Shown here piece after piece: positions 43,443-51,053 of a DNA stretch of 64,000 bases. A model generated the notes under the pieces. It was not told the origin of the DNA, did no database searches, and saw only the letters and a list, made by a program, of their open reading frames with translations. The translations under genes were made by a program, and so were the position numbers. Every line of letters starts with the position of its first letter. Positions within the stretch are counted from its first letter, which is position 1. Origin of the DNA: Desulfomicrobium apsheronum (lineage in GTDB: Bacteria; Desulfobacterota; Desulfovibrionia; Desulfovibrionales; Desulfomicrobiaceae); assembly GCF_900114115.1 (NCBI RefSeq), contig NZ_FORX01000011.1, positions 1-64,000 on the forward strand, written 5' to 3'.

Positions 43443-43730
43443 CTCCGCAGTGCATTCTTTTTTATCATAACTTCCAAATACAAGACATTTTCTTAAAGCA
43501 AGATATGGTAATTTTTGACATGAACAATTTATGTTTCTTTTATAAAAGTCAATTATTTTAAAGTGTATGACGATGCAGGAGACGAGTTCTTTTTTTGGGG
43601 ATTGTCATACGTTTTTGGATTGCCAAGATAATTTGGGCTGAGTCACATTGAGCATATCGGCTTCACGGGCATAGGTAACGTCTTCAAACTGGCCTCGGGT
43701 ACAGCTCGTGCCCGCCGCAGAAACAAAAAA

Positions 43731-43748
43731 AGCCCGGAAATCCGGGCT
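43731..43748. terminator. Bidirectional Rho-independent terminator
   Basis: An AGCCCGG / CCGGGCT stem with an AAAT loop is flanked by AAACAAAAAA on the left and TGTTTTTATTT on the right, so it can terminate transcripts in both directions. On the minus strand it follows the tRNA 3' remnant by 14 bases, the usual place for a tRNA terminator. Confidence 0.85.
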
Positions 43749-43761
43749 GTTTTTATTTGAA

Positions 43762-43785
43762 TGGTGGGCCAACCAGGGGTCGAAC
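43762..43785 (-). tRNA. 3' end of a tRNA gene (T-loop to CCA), attachment-site remnant
   Basis: Read on the minus strand the sequence is GTTCGACC, then CCTGG, TTGGCCC, A and CCA. These are a T-loop with the invariant G-TTC-A, the 3' T-stem strand, the 3' acceptor strand, a discriminator base and an encoded CCA. Upstream of the G the T-stem partner CCAGG and the rest of the tRNA are absent and AT-rich DNA begins. A tRNA cut exactly at the T-loop is the standard leftover of integrase-mediated insertion. The isoacceptor cannot be named; an intact gene would have an acceptor 5' strand GGGCCAA. Confidence 0.65.
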
Positions 43786-44593
43786 TAGTGAATATTATTT
43801 TAAATTTTAGTATATTATAATCGATCAAAAATAAATACCCCTGATTAGTGCCCCACTTCCTTGAATCCGTCCCCCTGCGCAAATATTCGTTTGTGGGAAA
43901 CGAGGACAGTAGGTCAAGGTTATCTCAATGGGTCGTCTCTCTGGGGCTTTCGGAGCTAAAGGCCATAAATTCGATTCTTGCATTGTGCACTCAAGAAATC
44001 AAGGGCTTGTCGGATATCCAACCGGTAAGCCCTTTTTCTTTTCCCGCACCATTTCCCGCGCGCAAATCCTCGCCCCGCAAGGTTTAGTGAGAATTCGCCT
44101 GCATGCCATTTTTTTTCGCACGCTTCCCCGCACCGCCGTTGGCCCTTTACTATGAGGATACACCGACTCCGCTCGTTTTGGCATGCCGACTCTCATTGCT
44201 TTGATCCTGCCAAGCGTTAAGATTATCCAAGGATTGAGGATTGTCCATTAGACGGACTCGGTACGTCAAAAGGTCGCCTGTGGTCTCCGTCGGAATTTTT
44301 GTATGTCTGTAAGCGCTCAGACATCCGTATCTTCCAAGACGTGCATGATCTGCGATAGTAGCAGGTGTCTTTTTTTTGCGCGGCTTGGGCTTGGAGAAAG
44401 GATTTGTAAATGTGCTGGGGTATGAGTGCCGGTCAAGGAAGGATGTCTCAAGTTTAACGTGACCTGTTTTCGAAATAGAAGGCACGTTTATTGGTATTTT
44501 ATAAAAAAAAATGATACGATTAATATTTGTAAATATAAAATCAGTATTATTACTTTTATAAATTTTTGAATTACAATTGAAAAATTCTATGTA
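43786..44593. other. Gene-poor junction DNA
   Basis: No convincing gene is present. A short frame on the minus strand (44150-44485, GTG start, no ribosome site) gives a basic product with no recognised family. A second hairpin with T-run lies at 44001-44040. The last 110 bases are very AT-rich and probably hold the 3' end of the transcript of the following minus-strand gene. The stretch has the mosaic look of a decayed integrative-element end. Confidence 0.5.
44001..44034 (+). terminator. Hairpin with T-rich tail, likely terminator
   Basis: AAGGGCTT at 44001 pairs with AAGCCCTT at 44027, with an inner CGG/CCG pairing. TTTCTTTTCC follows the stem. No gene ends just before it; it may belong to a decayed RNA or coding gene of the junction. 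Confidence 0.5.
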
Positions 44594-44962
44594 TTATTTT
44601 TTTTGTATTACCTTGTACTTGATGCATCCGAAAGGATTTATTGTTATGATATTAGTCATTGGGCAAAAAATATTGCCTATTGCATTTGTGTCAATTGATT
44701 GATTATCGTTATATAAGGTTCCAAGTGAGATATGTGTTAGTTGAAATAAAACTCCATTTGTCGTAATGCATTGTACATCAATTGTTTCTATTTTAGAGAA
44801 AAATTCTAAAATGAATGGAGTGTGTATGAGTTCAACATCGAAAATTCCGAATATATTATTCAATTCATGTTCTGAATTTATATTTTGAAAACCTACTGAT
44901 TTAGCCCATTCTATTGTCTTAAATAGATTCATTTCTGTAAACATTCCAAATGAGCATTTCAT
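44594..44962 (-). CDS. Hypothetical protein (122 aa), AT-rich
   Basis: The ATG at 44962 is preceded by GGAAGGA at good distance, so the frame is probably translated. The product (MKCSFGMFTEMNLFKTIEWA, VELIHTPFILEFFSKIETID, NPFGCIKYKVIQKK) shows no signal peptide or membrane segment and matches no family recognised here. Codon use is far more AT-rich than that of the flanking blocks, suggesting acquisition with the attachment-site-linked DNA to its left. Confidence 0.5.
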   Translation of the reverse strand: MKCSFGMFTEMNLFKTIEWAKSVGFQNINSEHELNNIFGIFDVELIHTPFILEFFSKIETIDVQCITTNGVLFQLTHISLGTLYNDNQSIDTNAIGNIFCPMTNIITINPFGCIKYKVIQKK

Positions 44963-45347
44963 GTTTATTCCTTCCTATGCTTTGTGAAATCAAAAATGAT
45001 TCATTTTAAGTCGAGTGTTGGATTTATTTTTCCAAGTCTGCAAGAAATATGAAAATGAGTTTTTTTGGGGGGGGTAATGTCAATCCGCAGATTGCCGACA
45101 GTCAGGTGCCCGTGAAGTTCGACAGCTATCGCATCAAAGTCGGTAAGTCCATACTGAGACAATCCAAATCATGTGCTCACGGATTATAACAGCGCTTAAT
45201 AATTTGCTTTGTTATCTGCTTCGGTGCTTTGAGAAGTCAGCAGAATTTTGGGCGTGCGAACTGAAGGGCTGTCAGGGAGGTTTGTTAAGCAGTGCTTTTG
45301 CCTAAGTGTTGAGAAGGAAATGCAAGGGGTGGCGCAGACTTGAGGCT
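44963..45347. other. Intergenic stretch with G8 tract and possible coding scrap
   Basis: A G8 run sits at 45067-45074 after six T. A plus-strand frame directly after it reads NPQIADSQVPVKFDSYRIKV before running to a stop at about 45188. It looks like a protein fragment, but no start or family can be given. The rest (45190-45347) lies downstream of the Sel1-like gene on the minus strand and shows nothing else. Confidence 0.4.
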
Positions 45348-45971
45348 TCAATCCTCTCCTGCAGTAACTTCTGTCAGCAGGCCTCGCTTGACAAGAGCCG
45401 CTTTCACTTCCGGGCACGGCGTGTATCTTCCCTTCAGGTACAGGTCGAAGAGCAGGTCGCCTGCGGTTTTGTCTCCTGTCACGGCATTGCGTTCCAGTGT
45501 GTTCAGTTGAACGTCATTATGATCGCATGGCGTGGACGTTGGTTCAGTTGTAGTCATCTCCTCTTCCTGGTTTTCCAGGTTTTGGCCGGTCTCATGCCCC
45601 TCCCTGGTCTGATGGCACGGCACTGTGATTCCTCCCAACTTGGCCCAGTATTCGGCGCGCTCCATATCCTTGGGCACTCCATCGCTCCCCCTTGCGTACA
45701 CGCTATAGAGGGCTGCAATGGCCGTCTTGTCTCCATTTCGGGCTGCGTATTCGAGCGTCGTCAGTCCATGTTCCTTGTCGAGTATACCACCGAGGACGAG
45801 GAGCATGCCGCAGGAAAACTGTCCTCCAGACGTGCCGGTACACGCTTTTGCAAGTGATTTAGCAGGTGGAATCTGGACCCCAACCTGTTGGAGTCCATTT
45901 TTTTCCGCAAAAGCCCCTACAGGAAAAGTCAGGATGAGCAGAAGCAGCAGGATGTTTCTTAAGATCGTCAT
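45348..45971 (-). CDS. Secreted Sel1-repeat-like protein
   Basis: The ATG at 45971 follows AAGGGGAA and starts a signal peptide (MTILRNILLLLLILTFPVGA, cleavage after FA). The mature part has helix-turn repeats of the Sel1/TPR or ankyrin-like kind: LEYAARNGDKTAIAALYSVY, ARGSDGVPKDMERAEYWAKL, and again ERNAVTGDKTAGDLLFDLYL. It contains several cysteines, as expected for a periplasmic protein. It closes the minus-strand pilus block after the pilin genes with a 115-base gap; whether it belongs to the pilus system is not clear. Confidence 0.7.
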   Translation of the reverse strand: MTILRNILLLLLILTFPVGAFAEKNGLQQVGVQIPPAKSLAKACTGTSGGQFSCGMLLVLGGILDKEHGLTTLEYAARNGDKTAIAALYSVYARGSDGVPKDMERAEYWAKLGGITVPCHQTREGHETGQNLENQEEEMTTTEPTSTPCDHNDVQLNTLERNAVTGDKTAGDLLFDLYLKGRYTPCPEVKAALVKRGLLTEVTAGED

Positions 45972-46086
45972 GAAATTTCCCCTTGGTCTGGGCATACTGG
46001 AATGTGCTTTTTACGGAAAAGGATTCGAAGTCCAAGATAACCGGTTGGGAAGCTCGCGGCTTGATACATGGTCACGCCAGATGCGT

Positions 46087-46704
46087 TCACGGCGCCAGTT
46101 TCAGGTGGATGTTGGTCTGGCCGCGCAGGCTCCAGCAGTCGGTTTGGGGGTTGTAGTTACCGCCCAAGACAATAACGCTCCCAGTGTTCGCGTTGCCGTC
46201 GTCGATCATTTTGTCCAGGGCACAGCAGACACGCTTGTCCGCTTGGGTTCCACCCGGTAGATCCAACCAGTTTAGATTCTTACCCAGCATTCCACTTGAA
46301 CTCATGAACACAGTCCTAGGTTGACCATATAACGACTCCCGGTCCGAGGACTCGAGGATACCGGTCACGTCGATGAGAAGATGCCAGAACGCTCCAAGTT
46401 CCTTTCCACTCAGATATCCATTTTTCGGTTCCGTGCATGCCGCAGGGCTTGCCGGGGTCGCGTCAGGGCAGCCGTCTCCCGGAAAAGCTCCATAGCGGTC
46501 ATAATAGGTGTTGCTGGCTCCGATGATTTTTGAATACTGGGCGGCAAGGCTCTTGACCCGGCCCTGGTCGATGAGTTCGCGACCCTTGAAGACCATGCCG
46601 AGGATGAGGCCGATGACCACGAGCACGACGGCCAGTTCGATGAGGGTGAATCCGGTCGCTTGAGTCTTGCAGAAACGGTTTTCGGGCATGGTGCAGGGTT
46701 TCAT
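46087..46704 (-). CDS. Type IV prepilin-like protein (minor pilin, MshB/A-type)
   Basis: The protein has a prepilin leader ending in Gly before FTLIELAVVLVVIGLILGMV, the methylated-Phe hydrophobic helix, then a pilin body with KGRELIDQGRVKSLAAQYSK and GASNTYYDRYGAFPGDGCPD. Cysteines in VCCALDK and TDCWSLRG could form the C-terminal disulfide. The ATG at 46704 has GAGGAG upstream; the second ATG at 46689 lacks a site. It closely resembles the neighbour encoded at 46768-47385, so a duplication is likely. Confidence 0.85.
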   Translation of the reverse strand: MKPCTMPENRFCKTQATGFTLIELAVVLVVIGLILGMVFKGRELIDQGRVKSLAAQYSKIIGASNTYYDRYGAFPGDGCPDATPASPAACTEPKNGYLSGKELGAFWHLLIDVTGILESSDRESLYGQPRTVFMSSSGMLGKNLNWLDLPGGTQADKRVCCALDKMIDDGNANTGSVIVLGGNYNPQTDCWSLRGQTNIHLKLAP

Positions 46705-46767
46705 GAGCTCCTCGGCGGGCTGGGCGCCCCGGACTGAACCCGGGGCGCCCAAAGTGTTTGAATGGAG

Positions 46768-47385
46768 TTAGGGCAGAACCTTGAGCAGCACGCTGGCTGT
46801 GCCTTCCTTGCTCCAGCAGTCCGCTCCAGCTTGGTAGCCATCGTTATCAGTGGACTGGGCGGCACCGCCAAAGGTATCCTCAGGACTATCTTCGCCGGCA
46901 CGGATGATACCGGTGTCGGGATTGCCATCGTCGGCCACACGGTCCAGATCGCAGACCAGGCGCAAGTCAGCGGCCTCAACGTAGACCCAGGTCGCGTTGG
47001 AGTTGCCACCGACTCTCCATTCGTCACCGAGGGCGCTCTTGGTATCGGCGGTGGTCAGGATGCCCGAATTTTTGAGAAGGGTGAAGAAGGCGGCAATTTC
47101 ATTGGCGTCTGAGACGATACCGTCGTACGCTCCAACACCTTTGCCAAGGCAAGCCTGGGGAGTTGTGTCAGCAGCTCCACACCCATCACCAGGATATACC
47201 CCATAACGGTCCAGATAGATGTTCGTGCCGGCGACAACCTTGTTGTAGGCGGCGTTGGCGCTCTTGACCTTGGCGCTGGCGATGAGCTCGCGGCCCTTGA
47301 AGACCATGCCGAGGATGAGGCCGATGATCACCAGCACGATGGCCATTTCGATGAGGGTAAAACCCTGCTGTCCTTTCTTTTGCAT
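46768..47385 (-). CDS. Type IV pilin-like protein, probable major pilin (MshA-like)
   Basis: MQKKGQQGFTLIEMAIVLVI is a short positively charged leader with Gly before FTLIE, cleaved by a prepilin peptidase. ILGMVFKGRELIASAKVKSA and NIYLDRYGVYPGDGCG follow. A C-terminal cysteine pair (VCDLDR, ADCWSKEG) may form the D-region disulfide. It has the best ribosome site of the pilins (AAGGAG) and its own 235-base upstream gap, fitting a highly expressed major subunit. No prepilin peptidase gene lies in the window. Confidence 0.85.
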   Translation of the reverse strand: MQKKGQQGFTLIEMAIVLVIIGLILGMVFKGRELIASAKVKSANAAYNKVVAGTNIYLDRYGVYPGDGCGAADTTPQACLGKGVGAYDGIVSDANEIAAFFTLLKNSGILTTADTKSALGDEWRVGGNSNATWVYVEAADLRLVCDLDRVADDGNPDTGIIRAGEDSPEDTFGGAAQSTDNDGYQAGADCWSKEGTASVLLKVLP

Positions 47386-47620
47386 TCAGATTCTCCTTTT
47401 TTGTTATTGGTTGGTCGATAATGTTTGAGTTCTTCCGGCACGTGCGCGGCTTTCGCTGCGCTGGCCGTGCCTGCGGTTCCCGAGGTGCAGTTCGAGAAAA
47501 AATGTCCGACCGACCTGTGTTACCATGTTGAACTTGGGGCCGTTTCTCCCTGCGCGTCATGCGCGGCCAAGCGTTGACGCCTGCGGAAGAGCGGGGTCCG
47601 GTGCCTCTTTAAGTCGCGAA

Positions 47621-48460
47621 TCACGATGGGGTCGATGCATTCATTTCTGGTCGCCTTTTCACCTCCTCTGGGATGATTTTTCCCAGATCACGTATTTTCT
47701 GATCTTGCGGAAAGTCTTCCTGCAGGCGCTTCCAGGTTTGACGGGCAGCCTCGTTTTTCTGCTGCCCGAGCAGCGCCAGCACCAGGTTGACACGGACCGT
47801 AGCGTCGGCCCGGTGATCCCGGGTCAGGTTGACGAACATTTTTTCGGCTTCGGCATGGTCACCGCGTTTCAGGGCCACAGTCCCTGCCCATTTCCGGTAC
47901 AGGACACTGTCCTGCCCAGCCTCGCGCAAAAGTTTCTCCAGGAGGGGGCTCATGGCCTGCAGGTCGTCCCGAATCCAGGCCGAAGCCAGTTGCCGATCAA
48001 GCTCCATGACTACACGGTTGCGGCGCGCCCTGCGCTGAAAGAGCTCCTCCAGTTCCTTTGATGGCTGGAGCTGCTGGGCGGTATCCGGCTCCGGGGCGGG
48101 CAGCGTTTTTTGCACCGGGGGAGCTTCGTCGCGCGCGTCCAGGGACGCCGTCAGCGTCTCCAGTTTTGCGAGGGGCGTGGGCAGCGATTCCTCTTCCCAA
48201 GGGATGATCTCCACAGTGCCGGGTCCCTCAATTACTCGCGCAGTCTGCTCAATAGGCAGCCAGAGCCGGACCTCCTTCTGGGCCCAGACCACCAGGCCGT
48301 AGCCCGTCATGCAGAACACGGACAGAATCAGGAGCAAGAAGACCACCCGTTTGGACATATCGCGCCCCTGGGAGCGTCGCTGCTGCATGGCCGGGCGGAA
48401 AGCCTCTCCTGTCGCCCCGCCGGCAGTGGCCTGCTGCAGGCTCTGGTAGATGAGACTCAC
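47621..48460 (-). CDS. TPR-containing MshN-like pilus biogenesis protein
   Basis: The GTG start at 48460 overlaps the secretin stop (GTGA) and gives VSLIYQSLQQATAG, the N-terminal peptide shared by MshN/GspB-type proteins. A single membrane helix follows (VVFLLLILSVFCMTGYGLVV, residues about 37-56), then a Pro-rich linker and periplasmic TPR units (DDLQAMSPLLEKLLREAGQD, RGDHAEAEKMFVNLTRDHRA, RQTWKRLQEDFPQDQKIRDL). It probably scaffolds the secretin or the inner-membrane platform. Confidence 0.8.
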   Translation of the reverse strand: MSLIYQSLQQATAGGATGEAFRPAMQQRRSQGRDMSKRVVFLLLILSVFCMTGYGLVVWAQKEVRLWLPIEQTARVIEGPGTVEIIPWEEESLPTPLAKLETLTASLDARDEAPPVQKTLPAPEPDTAQQLQPSKELEELFQRRARRNRVVMELDRQLASAWIRDDLQAMSPLLEKLLREAGQDSVLYRKWAGTVALKRGDHAEAEKMFVNLTRDHRADATVRVNLVLALLGQQKNEAARQTWKRLQEDFPQDQKIRDLGKIIPEEVKRRPEMNASTPS

Positions 48461-50085
48461 CCAACCACCCTGATATGCATGACAACGACCAGTTCGCGGA
48501 CCTGCTCCGCATCCTCCCGATTGTTGAAGGCCCATCCCAGCCCGGGAATGTCGGCCAGTCCGGGCACGGCGCTGTCGGTTTTGCGGGCATCCTTGTAGAT
48601 CAGACCGCCGAGAATGACCGTGTCCCCGGAGTGGGCGCGCACACTGGTGTTGATGTTGCGCACGTCGACCACGGGCAGAGTGACGCCAGAGCCGTCGACA
48701 AAGGTCATCCCCTGGCTGAGGTCGACCTTGCTCGTGATGGGGAAGACCTGCAGATCGATGCTGCCGTCGTTGGTGATGAAGGGGATGACGCCGAGCATGA
48801 CGCCCTCGAAGGCCGAAGCCGTGGTCGTGCTGATGTTGACGACGTCGCTGTCCGTGTTGGTCTCCCGGGTGATCTCCTTGACGTAGTTCTTGGTTGTCCC
48901 CGATGTGACCAGCGCCGGCATGCCATGCCGGGTGCGCACATGCGGGTTGGAGACGACCCGCACTCCGCCGAAGGTCTGCAAAGCGTTGACCGTGGCCTGG
49001 AAGATGGTGTCCACGGTGTTGCTGACCGTCGTCAGCGTCGGGTCACCAAGGACGATGGCACTCAGCGCCGAGCCGGTGTTGCCTCGCGTGCCGAGACCCG
49101 TATCGGCGTTGGCACCGAGTCCGTAAGCATAACCCCGTCCGTCGTGGACGCGCTTCTGGACGAAGTTCCAGTCGATCCCGAGATCGAAACCGTCGCTCAG
49201 GGCCACTTCCAGGATCTGCGCGTCAATGATGACCTGGCGGCTGAGTTTTTCCCTCAATTGCGTGATCATGGCAGAGATGGTGCTCATGCGCCTGGGAGTG
49301 GTCTGTACGTATATGCTGCCGGACATGGGGTTCAGCGTGCTCGCGCCCTGCCGGCCATCGGCGCCACCGAGGATGGATTCGATGTTCTTCTGCAGGCCCG
49401 CATAGAGCGACCCGTCTTCCATCGTGAACGACTGGGAGGAGGAGAGCTGAAAGGTGCCGCTAAGGTTGTTGCCTGATCCTTCCCCGTCGGAGCTTCCGAA
49501 GATGTTTCCGCCGGACTGGGAGATAACCTGGGATTTGGCGTTCATGAACTCAAGGTTGAACGTCCTCTCCTCGAAGCGCTCCACTGTCAGCACGTTGTCC
49601 CGCACGCTCCAGTGCACGTCGTAGGCACCGAGCAGGGACCTGACCACATCCGAGGACAGGGCGTCCTGAAAGCTGATGGTGACGCGGTTGTCCAAGGAGA
49701 TTTCCGGGTCGATGACCAGGTCGAGGCCGGCGTTTCGGACCACCACGAAGAGGACATCGTTGAGTGGTTCATTGCGCACGGAGATGGAGATGCGCGTCTC
49801 ATCCAGGGGGTTGTAGCGGGGCAATTCGGGCACAAGGACTGGACGATCCTGTACGGTGGAGGATTCAAATTCCCGGATGCCTTCATCGCGTGTGTGCAGG
49901 AGGTCGCGCTGCTCCTGCGCCATGGCCTGTCGGAGTGCCTCGTAGTTTTTGGGGCCGTCCAGGCGTGAACGGTCTTGATTGGGTGCGCAGGAGCAGAGCA
50001 TTATCAGCAACGCTGTCGCCAAGAAAACTCCTGCATTTTTGCGATTCAATGTATGCAAAATTGTGCTGTATTGAGATGAATTCAT
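48457..50085 (-). CDS. mshL: Secretin of the MSHA-like pilus (lipoprotein)
   Basis: 542 residues. A lipoprotein signal ends in LLIMLCSCAPNQ. An STN/N-domain follows (ISISVRNEPLNDVLFVVVRN, RVTISFQDALSSDVVRSLLG), then the secretin core with GSIYVQTTPRRMSTI, IIDAQILEVALSDGFDLGID, RVVSNPHVRTRHGMPALVTSG and VPGLADIPGLGWAF. It forms the outer-membrane channel for the pilus. It starts 160 bases downstream of a conserved 26-base element and is separated from the MshK-like gene by a 346-base AT-rich gap, so it probably has its own promoter. It is coupled to the TPR gene. Confidence 0.9.
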   Translation of the reverse strand: MNSSQYSTILHTLNRKNAGVFLATALLIMLCSCAPNQDRSRLDGPKNYEALRQAMAQEQRDLLHTRDEGIREFESSTVQDRPVLVPELPRYNPLDETRISISVRNEPLNDVLFVVVRNAGLDLVIDPEISLDNRVTISFQDALSSDVVRSLLGAYDVHWSVRDNVLTVERFEERTFNLEFMNAKSQVISQSGGNIFGSSDGEGSGNNLSGTFQLSSSQSFTMEDGSLYAGLQKNIESILGGADGRQGASTLNPMSGSIYVQTTPRRMSTISAMITQLREKLSRQVIIDAQILEVALSDGFDLGIDWNFVQKRVHDGRGYAYGLGANADTGLGTRGNTGSALSAIVLGDPTLTTVSNTVDTIFQATVNALQTFGGVRVVSNPHVRTRHGMPALVTSGTTKNYVKEITRETNTDSDVVNISTTTASAFEGVMLGVIPFITNDGSIDLQVFPITSKVDLSQGMTFVDGSGVTLPVVDVRNINTSVRAHSGDTVILGGLIYKDARKTDSAVPGLADIPGLGWAFNNREDAEQVRELVVVMHIRVVG

Positions 50086-50431
50086 TTTATGATATTATTT
50101 GTAATAAAAATATTTATTTACTTTTATTTTTATCATTATTATTTTTTTCAAAAATGTAATTGATTTCTTGTTGATAAGAGTAGTCATTTTTTATTCCTCG
50201 ATAAAATGATTATTTTTATTTTGATATAAAGAAAAGAAAATCAGATACGTAAAAAATGCGTATTTTTGTGTATATAGCTATTTCTGTACGGGTAAAATTC
50301 GTAGATTCTGATTCGGTGATGTTTTTCACAAAGGAATTCTTGGGGCGATGTTACTTTGCTGAAAGGTTGCAAAATGGTTCTGAAGCGCGGGTTTCCGAAA
50401 GTGTTCGCGCTTCAAGATGAACTGGTCGGGG
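50086..50431 (-). promoter_or_regulatory. AT-rich promoter region upstream of the secretin gene
   Basis: The gap holds no gene. It is strongly AT-rich close to the secretin start and carries the 26-base element at 50245-50270. A -10-like TATAAT cannot be singled out because of the many AT repeats. Confidence 0.5.
50245..50270 (-). promoter_or_regulatory. Conserved 26-base element, copy 1 (imperfect dyad)
   Basis: The plus strand reads ATACGTAAA-A-AATGCGTAT-T-TTTGTG. ATACG and CGTAT form an inverted repeat around a 9-base centre. It differs from the second copy at 57672-57697 in only two positions. It lies 160 bases before the secretin start. Confidence 0.6.
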
Positions 50432-51052
50432 TCAGTTCGTCGGATTCGGGCTTGCGAATTGACGCAGGAGTTGCATGACCTGCCCGGGTTTCACTTCCAG
50501 ACTATCCAGGTCCGGGTCGAGAGTCGCACCGGCAGCTCGCTTATCCGCGCTGGCCTTTGGCCCCCCTTGGGAGGGTTTCTCGAGTCGGACCTCCAGGGGC
50601 GGCGTCCAGACCACGAGCTCCGCCTTGTCGGGTGTCAGCAGGATAACTCCATGGGCCGTTATGTCCTGGACGATGCGACCATCGGGGAGAACTTCGCCCT
50701 TGCGCACGACGCGTCCATCGATCATGGCCACGGGGGTCTGGGTGTTGTGTAGAATCATGCCCAGTCTGGTCTGGTCCCGCTGGCCTCCGCGTGTGCCCAG
50801 CAGCGTCGGATCGACCTGCCTGACAGCGGGTTTTGAAGCCTTGCCATTCGTCCAACTGGCGGCATCGAGTAGACTGGTCATAGCCTCCGGTTCCGGCAGG
50901 CTGGCGGGTTGGATGTCCTGAATCTGGGGGCGCAGGGCCCTGCCCTGATTCACCGTGTCCACGACCGACCAGGCCGCAACCACCGTGAGTGCGCAACAGA
51001 CAAGAGCAAAGAGCGCCAGACGTCCTGTCAGCGAGAAGAGGTGTGGGTGCAT
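50432..51052 (-). CDS. MshK/GspC-like pilus assembly protein
   Basis: 206 residues with one N-terminal membrane helix (FSLTGRLALFALVCCALTVV) and a periplasmic part whose centre matches the GspC/PilP/MshK homology region: DPTLLGTRGGQRDQTRLGMI, PVAMIDGRVVRKGEVLPDGR, ILLTPDKAELVVWTPPLEV. This domain links the inner-membrane platform to the secretin. It starts one base after the PilN-like stop and is the last gene before the promoter gap of the secretin. Confidence 0.75.
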   Translation of the reverse strand: MHPHLFSLTGRLALFALVCCALTVVAAWSVVDTVNQGRALRPQIQDIQPASLPEPEAMTSLLDAASWTNGKASKPAVRQVDPTLLGTRGGQRDQTRLGMILHNTQTPVAMIDGRVVRKGEVLPDGRIVQDITAHGVILLTPDKAELVVWTPPLEVRLEKPSQGGPKASADKRAAGATLDPDLDSLEVKPGQVMQLLRQFASPNPTN

Positions 51053-51053
51053 G

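Noticed and set aside
43920-43996. Possible complete tRNA on the plus strand ahead of the hairpin at 44001
   Set aside because: ATTCGATTC looks like a T-loop, but the flanking bases do not form a T-stem and no acceptor partner exists upstream, so no tRNA is called.
44150-44485. Minus-strand frame of 111 codons in the junction DNA
   Set aside because: GTG start, no ribosome site, no family resemblance and low-complexity basic stretch; kept only as part of the gene-poor region.
47386-47620. Sigma-54 promoter upstream of the major pilin gene
   Set aside because: A GGCACG-like box is present on the minus strand, but the spacing between GG and GC is eight bases, not ten.
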